The position numbers and the translations under genes are program-made. A stretch of DNA of 5,759 nucleotides from Planctomycetota bacterium (GTDB lineage Bacteria > Planctomycetota > PLA2 > JAEUHO01), in NCBI GenBank assembly GCA_029213105.1, contig JARGNS010000257.1, positions 1 to 5,759 of the forward strand, written 5' to 3'. A model generated the notes under the pieces. It saw only the letters and a program-made list of their open reading frames with translations. It was not told the DNA's origin and ran no database searches. Every line of letters starts with the position of its first letter. The first letter of the stretch is position 1. Positions 1 to 5,471 of this stretch are shown in pieces.

Positions 1-304
1 CCGCGAGCCCCCCCGGGAGCGTGATGCGCCAGGTCTCCACGAGCGCATCGCCCAGCAACGCACGCGTGTACGTCCCGTCGACGCGCTGGGCCTCCGGGGG
101 CAGGCGTGGCGAGAGTCGCAAGGTCGCGCCTTGTCGCAAGGGCGTCTGCCAACGCAGCGCGTAGGTGCCGGGCGCTTCCTCTTCGATCAGGAGCATGGCC
201 GGGCGCGTGTCGTCCGCGGCGGCCGGGGGAACCCCATGGACCCAAAGGAGCGCGCACGCGAACGCGGCCAGAAGCAGGCGGATCAACGCCCCGCTCCGCG
301 CCAT
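1..304 (-). CDS. HupE/UreJ-family membrane protein, N-terminal part (runs off the left edge)
   Basis: Only the first 101 residues are present; the 3' part of the gene lies outside the window. Residues 1-30 look like a Sec signal peptide: an Arg-containing start, a hydrophobic stretch at about 7-22, then PPAAA before DD, so cleavage near residue 30 is likely. The mature start (RPAMLLIEE, APGTYALRWQTP, LSPRLP, then ETWRITLPGGLA) matches the extracytoplasmic N-terminal region seen in HupE/UreJ_2-type proteins, where an RPxxL...PGxYxVxWKxP...PxLP...RWxxxCxGGLxG pattern precedes several membrane helices. The pattern match is from memory, not a search. The conserved Cys before GGLA in many relatives is Leu here. 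The family is loosely linked to nickel or metal uptake, but this branch is functionally uncharacterised. The ATG is supported by a GAGG seven bases upstream, and the start lies inside the end of the isomerase gene, implying translational coupling. Confidence 0.72.
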   Translation of the reverse strand, partial: MARSGALIRLLLAAFACALLWVHGVPPAAADDTRPAMLLIEEEAPGTYALRWQTPLRQGATLRLSPRLPPEAQRVDGTYTRALLGDALVETWRITLPGGLA

Positions 305-1134
305 CCCTCGGCCTCGATCCGCACCTCGTACTTGCTGCGCAGGAGCTCGAGGTAGGCGTCGAAGCCGCGTGTGCGCTGGGCCTGCAGGACGTCGTCGCGC
401 ACCCGCGCCGCCACGGCTTCGAACGGCGGGACGACGCCAGGGACATCCTCGCGCACGAAGACGAGATGCAAGCCATAGCCCGAGTGCAGCGGCCCGACCC
501 ACGTGCCGGCCGGCTGCTGGAAGAGGGCGGCGGCAAAGCGTTCGCCGAAGAGGGCCGCGGCATCGCGCTGCGTCTGCCGCACATGCTCGATCTCGAGCAT
601 GATGCGATCGCCGAGCTGGCCCAGGTCCTGTCCGGGATCCGCCCGCAGCAGGGCCAGCAGGCGCTTGGCCTCCGCGTCGGCCCCCGCCTCCCGTTGCTCG
701 GCGTTGATGTACACGTGCGCGAAGGTGCGGGCGGCCGGCGGCGTGTAGCGCGCGGGGTCGGCCTCGAAGGCCGCGCGCAGGTCCGCCTCGGTCGGTTCGC
801 GAGCCGCCGCGTCCTTCGCGAGGAACTCGAGTTTCAACGCGAGCCGCTTCCGGAGGGTGCCGTCGGCCGCATCCAACCCGAGCGCACGTGCCTCGCGGAA
901 GAGGATCTCGTCCCGCACGCGGCGCTCGACGAGACGGTCCAGCTCCTCGGCGGTGGGCGCACGCTGCCAGGTCTTCTCGAAGACCTGGGCCACCCAGGCG
1001 ACATCCGCATCGGTGACGACGATCTCGGTCTGCCGCCGCAAGACCGGCGGCTCCTCGCGTACGAGGTGATGCAGCCCGACCAAAGCGCCGCCGAGCACGA
1101 AGAAGAGCACGAGCGGATCCGACCAGCGGGACAC
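283..1134 (-). CDS. membrane-anchored parvulin-type peptidyl-prolyl cis-trans isomerase
   Basis: A 283-residue protein, probably a periplasmic folding factor tethered to the inner membrane. Residues 7-22 form a single hydrophobic N-terminal segment followed by a His/Arg-rich stretch, consistent with an anchor. Residues 37-110 resemble the SurA/PrsA-like helical part (DADVAWVAQ, ELDRLVERRVRDEILFREARALGLD). Residues 112-130 (EPTEADLRAAFEADPARY) are the usual lead-in to a rotamase domain. Residues 134-230 form a divergent parvulin domain (PF13145-like), with FAHVYIN at about 138-144 and PAGTWVGPLHSGYGLHLVFV at 208-227, the family's G-P-x-x-S-x-Y-G-x-H signature. The start is GTG at 1134-1132, 13 bp after the folE stop, with only a weak GGGG upstream. 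The stop overlaps the HupE/UreJ-like start by 22 bp in another frame. Isomerases of this type commonly sit directly upstream of HupE/UreJ genes, so the likely client is that membrane protein (inference). Catalytic activity is not certain, because the rotamase domain is divergent. Confidence 0.85.
   Translation of the reverse strand: MSRWSDPLVLFFVLGGALVGLHHLVREEPPVLRRQTEIVVTDADVAWVAQVFEKTWQRAPTAEELDRLVERRVRDEILFREARALGLDAADGTLRKRLALKLEFLAKDAAAREPTEADLRAAFEADPARYTPPAARTFAHVYINAEQREAGADAEAKRLLALLRADPGQDLGQLGDRIMLEIEHVRQTQRDAAALFGERFAAALFQQPAGTWVGPLHSGYGLHLVFVREDVPGVVPPFEAVAARVRDDVLQAQRTRGFDAYLELLRSKYEVRIEAEGWRGAGR
312..315 (-). promoter_or_regulatory. Shine-Dalgarno site of the HupE/UreJ-like gene
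   Basis: On the minus strand GAGG lies seven bases before the ATG at 304-302, inside the isomerase coding sequence. It fixes the HupE/UreJ-like start. It is the clearest ribosome-binding site in the window; the first genes of the transcription units lack one. Confidence 0.55.
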
Positions 1135-1147
1135 GCGGCAGCCCCGG

Positions 1148-1723
1148 TCAGCGGCCGACGATGGTCAGGAACTCGTTGCGCGTCTTTTCGTCGCTGCGGC
1201 AGCGGCCGAGCATGCAGGACGTCACCGTGCTGCTGTTCTGCTTGGTGACGCCACGCATCATCATGCAGAGATGCTGCGCTTCGATGATCACGCCGACGCC
1301 CATCGGCTCGAGGGCGTCCTGGATCGCGTTGGCGATCTGCGTGGTGAGGCGCTCCTGCACCTGCAGCCGACGGGCGAAGACGTCGACCACCCGGGCCAGC
1401 TTGCTCAAGCCGACGATCTTCTGCTCCGGAAGGTAGGCGACATGCGCCCGGCCGAAGAACGGCAGCATGTGGTGCTCGCACATGCTGTAGAGCTCGATGT
1501 CCTTCACGACCACCATCTCGTCGGTGTCGCTCTCGAAGACGGCGCCCCGCAACACGGCGCCCGCGTCGGCACGGTAGCCGTCGGTCAGGAAACGCAGGCT
1601 CTTGGCCACACGCAGGGGCGTCCTCAGCAGGCCCTCCCGGCTCGGGTCTTCGCCCACGGCCTGGAGGATGCCCTCGACGTGCTGCATGAGGGATTCGTAG
1701 GTTTCGGCTTCGTGCTTGCTCAT
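1148..1723 (-). CDS. folE: GTP cyclohydrolase I
   Basis: A 191-residue enzyme converting GTP to 7,8-dihydroneopterin triphosphate, the first committed step of folate (and, in many bacteria, queuosine) synthesis; cytosolic homodecamer in the family. The hallmark LYSMCEHHMLPFFG is at residues 79-91, with zinc ligands C82 and H85 and catalytic-region H84. Next come HVAYLPEQKIVGLSKLARVV (94-113), the pterin/GTP-binding RRLQVQERLTTQIANAI (118-134), and the third zinc ligand region, EAQHLCMMMRG with H151 and C153 (148-158). The C-terminal TRNEFL (181-186) matches E. coli FolE. Length is typical for a short FolE with the N-terminal extension reduced. I chose the ATG at 1723: the upstream in-frame extension is not FolE-like, and a TACGGT -10-like hexamer lies eight bases before this ATG. 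No Shine-Dalgarno is visible. It heads an operon with the isomerase and HupE/UreJ-like genes. Confidence 0.96.
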   Translation of the reverse strand: MSKHEAETYESLMQHVEGILQAVGEDPSREGLLRTPLRVAKSLRFLTDGYRADAGAVLRGAVFESDTDEMVVVKDIELYSMCEHHMLPFFGRAHVAYLPEQKIVGLSKLARVVDVFARRLQVQERLTTQIANAIQDALEPMGVGVIIEAQHLCMMMRGVTKQNSSTVTSCMLGRCRSDEKTRNEFLTIVGR

Positions 1724-1731
1724 CGCGCAAG

Positions 1732-1737
1732 ACCGTA
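1732..1737 (-). promoter_or_regulatory. candidate -10 element for the folE operon
   Basis: Read on the minus strand this is TACGGT within TGATACGGTC, a TANNNT -10-like hexamer ending eight bases before the folE ATG. With normal -10 spacing, transcription would begin about two bases before the ATG, giving an almost leaderless mRNA. I see no convincing -35 at 16-18 bp upstream. The call rests on position, the scarcity of TA steps in this GC-rich DNA, and similar elements before the other transcription units. Confidence 0.4.
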
Positions 1738-1741
1738 TCAG

Positions 1742-1799
1742 CCACGCCGCCCGTATGCAGGTCCCGTCCCACGCCGCCCTCACGCCCTCCTGGGCGGCG
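1742..1799. repeat. direct and inverted repeats in the divergent folE / galactokinase-like intergenic region
   Basis: The roughly 100 bp between the two divergent starts contains an 11-bp direct repeat, CCACGCCGCCC, at 1742-1752 and 1769-1779 (27 bp apart). It also contains a perfect 8-bp inverted repeat, CGCCGCCC at 1772-1779 with GGGCGGCG at 1792-1799, separated by 12 bases. The second direct-repeat copy forms the left arm of the inverted repeat. The placement between two divergent promoters would suit an operator, but GC-only words recur by chance in such DNA. Confidence 0.35.
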
Positions 1800-1813
1800 G
1801 GTCCGATCGAGCG

Positions 1814-1819
1814 TAGGGT
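1814..1819 (+). promoter_or_regulatory. candidate -10 element for the galactokinase-like gene
   Basis: TAGGGT ends six bases before the GTG start at 1826. With standard -10 to +1 spacing, the G of the GTG would be the first transcribed base, predicting a fully leaderless mRNA. The AGGG inside the hexamer could instead act as a Shine-Dalgarno, with seven bases of spacing. I see no clear -35 hexamer. Confidence 0.4.
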
Positions 1820-1825
1820 TCTCGC

Positions 1826-2905
1826 GTGCCCTCGTTGAAGACCCAGGTCGAACTCCTGTTCGGAGGGCGCTGCAAGCGTCCCCCGCAAGGCGTCCACTTC
1901 GCGCCCGGGCGCGCCGTGCTGCTCGGCAGCCACCTCGAGTCACAAGGCGGGGCCGTACTCGCCGCCCCCCTGGCCCTGGGCGTCGCCTGCGCCTGGGGCA
2001 TCCGACCCGACTCCCGCGTCGTCGTCTGGAGCATGAACGCCCGGCAGAAGGACAGCTTCCACCACGATCGCATCTTCAAGTGCGGCCGCAGCTGGTCGGA
2101 CCTGGCCCGCGGTGCCTGCGCCCACGTGGCCCAAGGTGGCCGACGCATGCCGGGCATCGACCTCATGGTTCTCGGGGACCTGCCCATCGGCGAGGGCCTG
2201 GCGTCCTCCGCGGCCTACCTCACCGTGCTGCTGCGTTCGCTCTACGACGCCGTGGACGGGTACCGCAGCCGCTGGGAGCTGGCCGAGGACATCCCGCAGA
2301 TCGAACGCGAATGGCTCGGCCGTGCCAGCGGGCGCGTCGACCCCTACACCGTCGCGGCCGCCAAGCCCGGCGATGCGCTCCTGCACGTGGACGCCCGCGA
2401 ACTCGACCATGAGCGCCTGCCGCTCGCCCCCGGCTTCCACGTCGACGCGGAGGAGTCGGGTGTCACGCGGCCGGCCGATGCGACCGGCGCCACCCAGCGT
2501 CTGCGGGAACTCGCCATCGCGCTGGAAGAGGCCCGCAGCGCCCGCCCCAGCCTCGCCAGCCTGTGCGACCTCGATGCCGAGGGTCTCGCGGAGATCGAAG
2601 GCTCCCTCGGCGCGACCAGCCGGTTGCGGGCCCGCTACCTGGTCGGCGAGAGCGAGCGGGTGCGCCACGCGACCACCGCGTTGGCGGCCACGGCCCCCGA
2701 CGCCGGGACGATGGCGACGCTCGGACGCCTCATGCTGGCAAGCCATCGCAGCCTCGCCACCGAGCTCGACGTCTCCACACCGGAGATCGACAGCCTGATC
2801 GACCTGGCCCTGACCAAGCCCTCGATCCTCGGGGCCCGGCTGCAGGGCGATGGCTGGGGTGGGCGGGTCGCCGTGCTCCAGAAGGACGCGGGCTCGGTCG
2901 CCTGA
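1826..2905 (+). CDS. galactokinase-like GHMP kinase, substrate uncertain
   Basis: A 359-residue cytosolic sugar kinase of the GHMP superfamily, closest in layout to galactokinase. Motif 1 is FAPGRAVLLGSH at residues 25-36. Motif 2, the ATP-binding loop, is GDLPIGEGLASSAA at 117-130. The catalytic-base region is SGRVDPYTVA at 168-177 with D172 as candidate Asp, followed by ALLHVDARELD. Motif 3 is GARLQGDGWGGRVAVL at 336-351, preceded by the galactokinase-typical HRSLATELDVSTPEIDSL (307-324). These establish fold and family. However, the galactokinase signature GEHTDY reads GSHLES here (residues 34-39), so the Glu and Asp that contact galactose are Ser35 and Glu38. The Tyr expected in the later sugar-contact loop (about 210-225) is also not evident. 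Phosphorylation of galactose at C1 is therefore doubtful, and another sugar may be used. The start is GTG at 1826, adjacent to a -10-like TAGGGT. No sugar-metabolism neighbours are present; a tRNA gene follows after 27 bp. Confidence 0.85.
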   Translation: MPSLKTQVELLFGGRCKRPPQGVHFAPGRAVLLGSHLESQGGAVLAAPLALGVACAWGIRPDSRVVVWSMNARQKDSFHHDRIFKCGRSWSDLARGACAHVAQGGRRMPGIDLMVLGDLPIGEGLASSAAYLTVLLRSLYDAVDGYRSRWELAEDIPQIEREWLGRASGRVDPYTVAAAKPGDALLHVDARELDHERLPLAPGFHVDAEESGVTRPADATGATQRLRELAIALEEARSARPSLASLCDLDAEGLAEIEGSLGATSRLRARYLVGESERVRHATTALAATAPDAGTMATLGRLMLASHRSLATELDVSTPEIDSLIDLALTKPSILGARLQGDGWGGRVAVLQKDAGSVA

Positions 2906-2912
2906 GGCCGGG

Positions 2913-2918
2913 TAGGAT
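2913..2918 (+). promoter_or_regulatory. candidate -10 element of the tRNA-Leu gene
   Basis: TAGGAT (4 of 6 matches to TATAAT) lies between the galactokinase-like stop and the tRNA, 14 bp before the mature tRNA 5' end. This would give a short leader of about eight bases, to be removed by RNase P. No good -35 is seen; that position lies in the end of the upstream gene. Confidence 0.45.
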
Positions 2919-2932
2919 CTCGCGCTCCATCG

Positions 2933-3019
2933 GGCCCCGTGGTGGAACTGGAAGACACGCGAGATTTAGGATCTCGTGGCCGCAAGGCCGTGCAGGTTCG
3001 AGTCCTGTCGGGGCCACCA
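2933..3019 (+). tRNA. tRNA-Leu, anticodon UAG
   Basis: An 87-base class II tRNA that reads CUA and, by wobble, other CUN leucine codons. The acceptor strand GGCCCCG (2933-2939) pairs fully with CGGGGCC (3009-3015); discriminator A is at 3016 and CCA at 3017-3019 is encoded. The anticodon stem CGAGA (2960-2964) pairs with TCTCG (2972-2976) around the loop TTTAGGA, with anticodon TAG at 2967-2969. The long variable arm GGCC-GCAA-GGCC (2978-2989) is diagnostic of Leu/Ser/Tyr-type tRNAs. The T arm has GCAGG and CCTGT around TTCGAGT. The discriminator A and UAG anticodon identify leucine. Confidence 0.97.
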
Positions 3020-3031
3020 TCGTCCCGCGGA

Positions 3032-3045
3032 GGACGCTTTCGTCC
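3032..3045 (+). other. small hairpin downstream of tRNA-Leu, possible weak terminator
   Basis: GGACG (3032-3036) pairs with CGTCC (3041-3045) around the loop CTTT, 13 bases after the tRNA CCA end. There is no T-run after it, so intrinsic termination would be weak. It could equally be a 3'-end processing signal or chance. Confidence 0.25.
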
Positions 3046-3086
3046 GCTTGCGAATCACGGGGCGGGGCATGGACGGGGGAATCGGG

Positions 3087-3092
3087 TACCCT
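3087..3092 (+). promoter_or_regulatory. candidate -10 element for the receptor-like kinase gene
   Basis: TACCCT, within the palindrome GGGTACCC (3084-3091), ends 12 bases before the ATG at 3105. Transcription would begin near 3099, leaving a leader of about six bases with no room for a Shine-Dalgarno. This argues for the 3105 start over the in-frame ATG at 3069. No clear -35 is seen. Confidence 0.35.
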
Positions 3093-3104
3093 GCGCCGAT
3101 TGCA

Positions 3105-5435
3105 ATGAACCAGGCAGGTCCGGTGACGACAGACGGCGCGATCAAACGGCAGAAGGACGACCTCCCCGCCGGAACGCGGATCGGGCGTTATGAGCTCGAG
3201 GAGCCCGTCGGTCGCGGCGGCATGGGGACGGTCTACAAGACCTTCGATCCCAAGACGAACCGCAACGTCGCCCTGAAGCTGCTGGCCCCGGGCATCCCGC
3301 CGAGCCTGCGGGACCGGTTCCTGGCCGAGTGCGAGGCCGAGGCCAACATCCGGCACGAGAACGTGATGCCGGTCTACGACCGCGGCTGGCTCAACGACGA
3401 GCGCCCCTACTTCGTGATGGAGCTGCTCTACGAGCCCATCACGCTCGGCGAGATCATCGAGCACATCCAGAAGGGCACCCTGGGGCAGGCCCATCCGCGG
3501 CTGCGGCATTGGAACGACCTGCGGCGTCTCATCGCCGACGTCCTGGTGCCCATCTTCGAGGGGGTCGCTGTAGCGAACGTCGAGTACGGCGTGCAGCATC
3601 GCGACCTCAAGCCCGACAACGTCCTCATCGACATCCGCACGCGCCGCGCCTACCTGATCGACTTCGGGATCTGCCGCGACATGGATGAGGCCGACGAAGT
3701 CGGCAAGATCGTCGGCACGCCCCGGTTCCTGTCGCCCGAGCAGGCGGCCGGCCGGACCGACCCGCGCACGGACGTCTGGGGGCTGGGCGCCCTGCTGCGC
3801 TACGCCATCACCAATGCGCCGCCGCTCGCCGGCACCTCGCCGTTCTCTCGCAAGGACGTGGCCGACCGTATCGCAGCCCTGACCAAGGCCGAGGCCGAAG
3901 CCAAGGCCGCCGGCCAGGACGCCAAGGCCCGCGGCTACGCCAACCGGCGCGAGCAGCTCGAAGATCCGACGCTGCGCGTGCACGACGACCTGATGCGCGA
4001 TGCCAACGACGGCATCTACCTGCCGCTGCCCGATGGCGTCAGCGCCAGCCTGCGCGCGATCATCGACAAGGCGATGGCCACCGACCCGGAGGATCGCTAC
4101 ACCGATGCCGCCAAGCTGGTCGCCGATCTGCGCACGTGGCTGCAGGGCGGTGGCGTCCAGGCTCTCTCCGAGCAGGGCAAGCGCGGGGCCGTCCTGGACT
4201 GGGCACGCCGGCACCTGAACCGCAACGTCGTACGTGGCGTCGGTACGGGTCTGGCCCTGCTCCTCGGCTGGGTCGTGGGCACGGGCATGTTCCAGACCAC
4301 CCCCCCGCCGCCGGACTACCGGCTCGAGGACGCCACGGCGGCCCTCGCCGAGGTGGAGCGCGCGGGCAAGGCCACCGTGCCCAGCCGTATCGAAGACGCA
4401 GCGCCCGCCGTCGGCCTCCTGCTGGAACAAGGCCTGCTGCGGCACAGGCGCGCCGCCACGCAAGCGCGCCTCGCCGCGCTCGAGACCGCGGACGGCGGCA
4501 CCCCGGCCGAGCGCCCCAGCACGGTGCTCCCCACGCGGGGTGTCCTGCGTCTGGAGGGCTGGAAGACGGACGACTACGCGGTCGACGACCTGGCCCACCT
4601 GCCCGAGAGCGGCGAGTCCATGAAGGGCGCACGCGGCTCGTTCTTCCCCGGGGCCTATCAGGTCTACGGCAAGTCCAAGGCCGGGTTCTTCCTGCGCTTC
4701 GTCGTGCCGCCCGTGCCGGGGCTCGGCTTCGACCGCGGCGAGGGCAACGACCTGGAACGCGTCGTCCGTCTCGGCAGCGAACCCGCCGAGACGCCCAGCG
4801 GCATGACCTGGGTGCCGGCCGGCCTGGTCGCGCCCGGCGACGATCGTGTGTTGCCGGCCTTCGTGGCCGGCGTGCGTGCGATCACCAACGAGCGCTACTC
4901 CGAGTGGCTCGACGACCTGCCGCCCAAGGAACGCGCCCGGCGCGTCCCGGCCACCGGCTTCCAGCGCGACGAGCGCGACCCGCGACGCTACCTCGTGGTG
5001 TCGAAGGACGCGATGCGCCCGGTCGTCGGCGTGAAGCCGGAGGACGCCGCCGCGTACGCCCGGTGGCGCTCCGAGGTCGAGGGCATCCCCCTGCGCCTGC
5101 CCACGGCCCTGGAGTGGCAACGCATGGCCGGCATCGATCAGATGGCCCAGGCCGGCGCCGATCCCATCTTCCCCTGGCGTCGTGCCCCGTCGCGTCGCAC
5201 GGCGCAGCGGCGCGGCGAGGCGCCCCAGGACACCGGCGCCGATGTCTCCCCCTACGGCGTACGCGGCCTGTATGCCGGCGGCGGCGAGATCGTCACCGGG
5301 AGCGAGGCCGGCACGTTCGCCATCAAGGGGGACGCCGGCATCCTGCCGCTCGTCAGCGCCGTGAAGCGCGCCGCCCCCATTGCCGCCGGGGCGGCCCAGC
5401 ACACGTACGGCTTCCGCCTCGTCTACGGCAACTGA
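3105..5435 (+). CDS. transmembrane Ser/Thr protein kinase with an extracytoplasmic formylglycine-generating-enzyme-like domain
   Basis: A 776-residue receptor-like (Hanks-type) kinase. The cytoplasmic kinase domain is at about 24-347: glycine loop GRGGMGTVY (36-44), VALK with K58, helix C Glu probably E75, catalytic HRDLKPDN (165-172), DFG (186-188), GTPRFLSPEQ (204-213), D223-W225-G226, and late Arg R331 in PEDRY. All residues needed for catalysis are present. A helical, Ala/Lys/Glu-rich insertion lies at about 256-305. One membrane helix, about 377-396 (GLALLLGWVVGTGMF), is followed by PPPP. Residues 472-560 form a beta-rich region (RGVLRLEG, FFPGAYQVY, VVRLGSEP), as often precedes FGE domains. 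Residues 567-774 are FGE-sulfatase-like: GMTWVPAG, ITNERYSEWLDDLP, RPVVGVKPEDAAAYARWR, LPTALEWQRMAG, FPWRR, SPYGVRGLYAGG, YGFRLVY. No Cys occurs after residue 190, so formylglycine formation is unlikely and a sensing or ligand-binding role is more plausible. ATG 3105 was chosen because upstream sequence overlaps the tRNA and a -10-like element sits just before it; ATG 3069 would add 12 residues. Confidence 0.92.
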   Translation: MNQAGPVTTDGAIKRQKDDLPAGTRIGRYELEEPVGRGGMGTVYKTFDPKTNRNVALKLLAPGIPPSLRDRFLAECEAEANIRHENVMPVYDRGWLNDERPYFVMELLYEPITLGEIIEHIQKGTLGQAHPRLRHWNDLRRLIADVLVPIFEGVAVANVEYGVQHRDLKPDNVLIDIRTRRAYLIDFGICRDMDEADEVGKIVGTPRFLSPEQAAGRTDPRTDVWGLGALLRYAITNAPPLAGTSPFSRKDVADRIAALTKAEAEAKAAGQDAKARGYANRREQLEDPTLRVHDDLMRDANDGIYLPLPDGVSASLRAIIDKAMATDPEDRYTDAAKLVADLRTWLQGGGVQALSEQGKRGAVLDWARRHLNRNVVRGVGTGLALLLGWVVGTGMFQTTPPPPDYRLEDATAALAEVERAGKATVPSRIEDAAPAVGLLLEQGLLRHRRAATQARLAALETADGGTPAERPSTVLPTRGVLRLEGWKTDDYAVDDLAHLPESGESMKGARGSFFPGAYQVYGKSKAGFFLRFVVPPVPGLGFDRGEGNDLERVVRLGSEPAETPSGMTWVPAGLVAPGDDRVLPAFVAGVRAITNERYSEWLDDLPPKERARRVPATGFQRDERDPRRYLVVSKDAMRPVVGVKPEDAAAYARWRSEVEGIPLRLPTALEWQRMAGIDQMAQAGADPIFPWRRAPSRRTAQRRGEAPQDTGADVSPYGVRGLYAGGGEIVTGSEAGTFAIKGDAGILPLVSAVKRAAPIAAGAAQHTYGFRLVYGN

Positions 5436-5471
5436 GCCGCACGCCGGGGCCCGCGTGCCGCGCGCGCGTCG

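Noticed and set aside
106..1248. A 380-residue plus-strand open frame
   Set aside because: It is antisense to the HupE-like, parvulin and folE genes, all of which have clear family motifs on the minus strand; it is a compositional shadow.
1724..1933. A 70-residue in-frame N-terminal extension of folE
   Set aside because: It would overlap the divergent galactokinase-like start and contains both promoter candidates. Its sequence is not FolE-like, and FolE homology begins at the ATG at 1723.
2933..3019. tRNA-Leu as an integration site for a mobile element
   Set aside because: No integrase gene and no second copy of the tRNA 3' end occur in the window, and the flanking genes match in base composition and codon bias.
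2976..3104. In-frame upstream starts for the kinase gene, including codons inside the tRNA and ATG 3069
   Set aside because: The first 44 bases lie in the tRNA. The 3069 ATG is possible, but it precedes the TACCCT -10-like element, so the 3105 ATG fits better.
2730..5402. An 890-residue open frame on the minus strand opposite the receptor kinase gene
   Set aside because: It mirrors a gene with strong GC3 bias, which suppresses antisense stops. It crosses the tRNA and part of the galactokinase-like gene, and its translation shows no recognisable domain, whereas the plus strand carries full kinase motifs.
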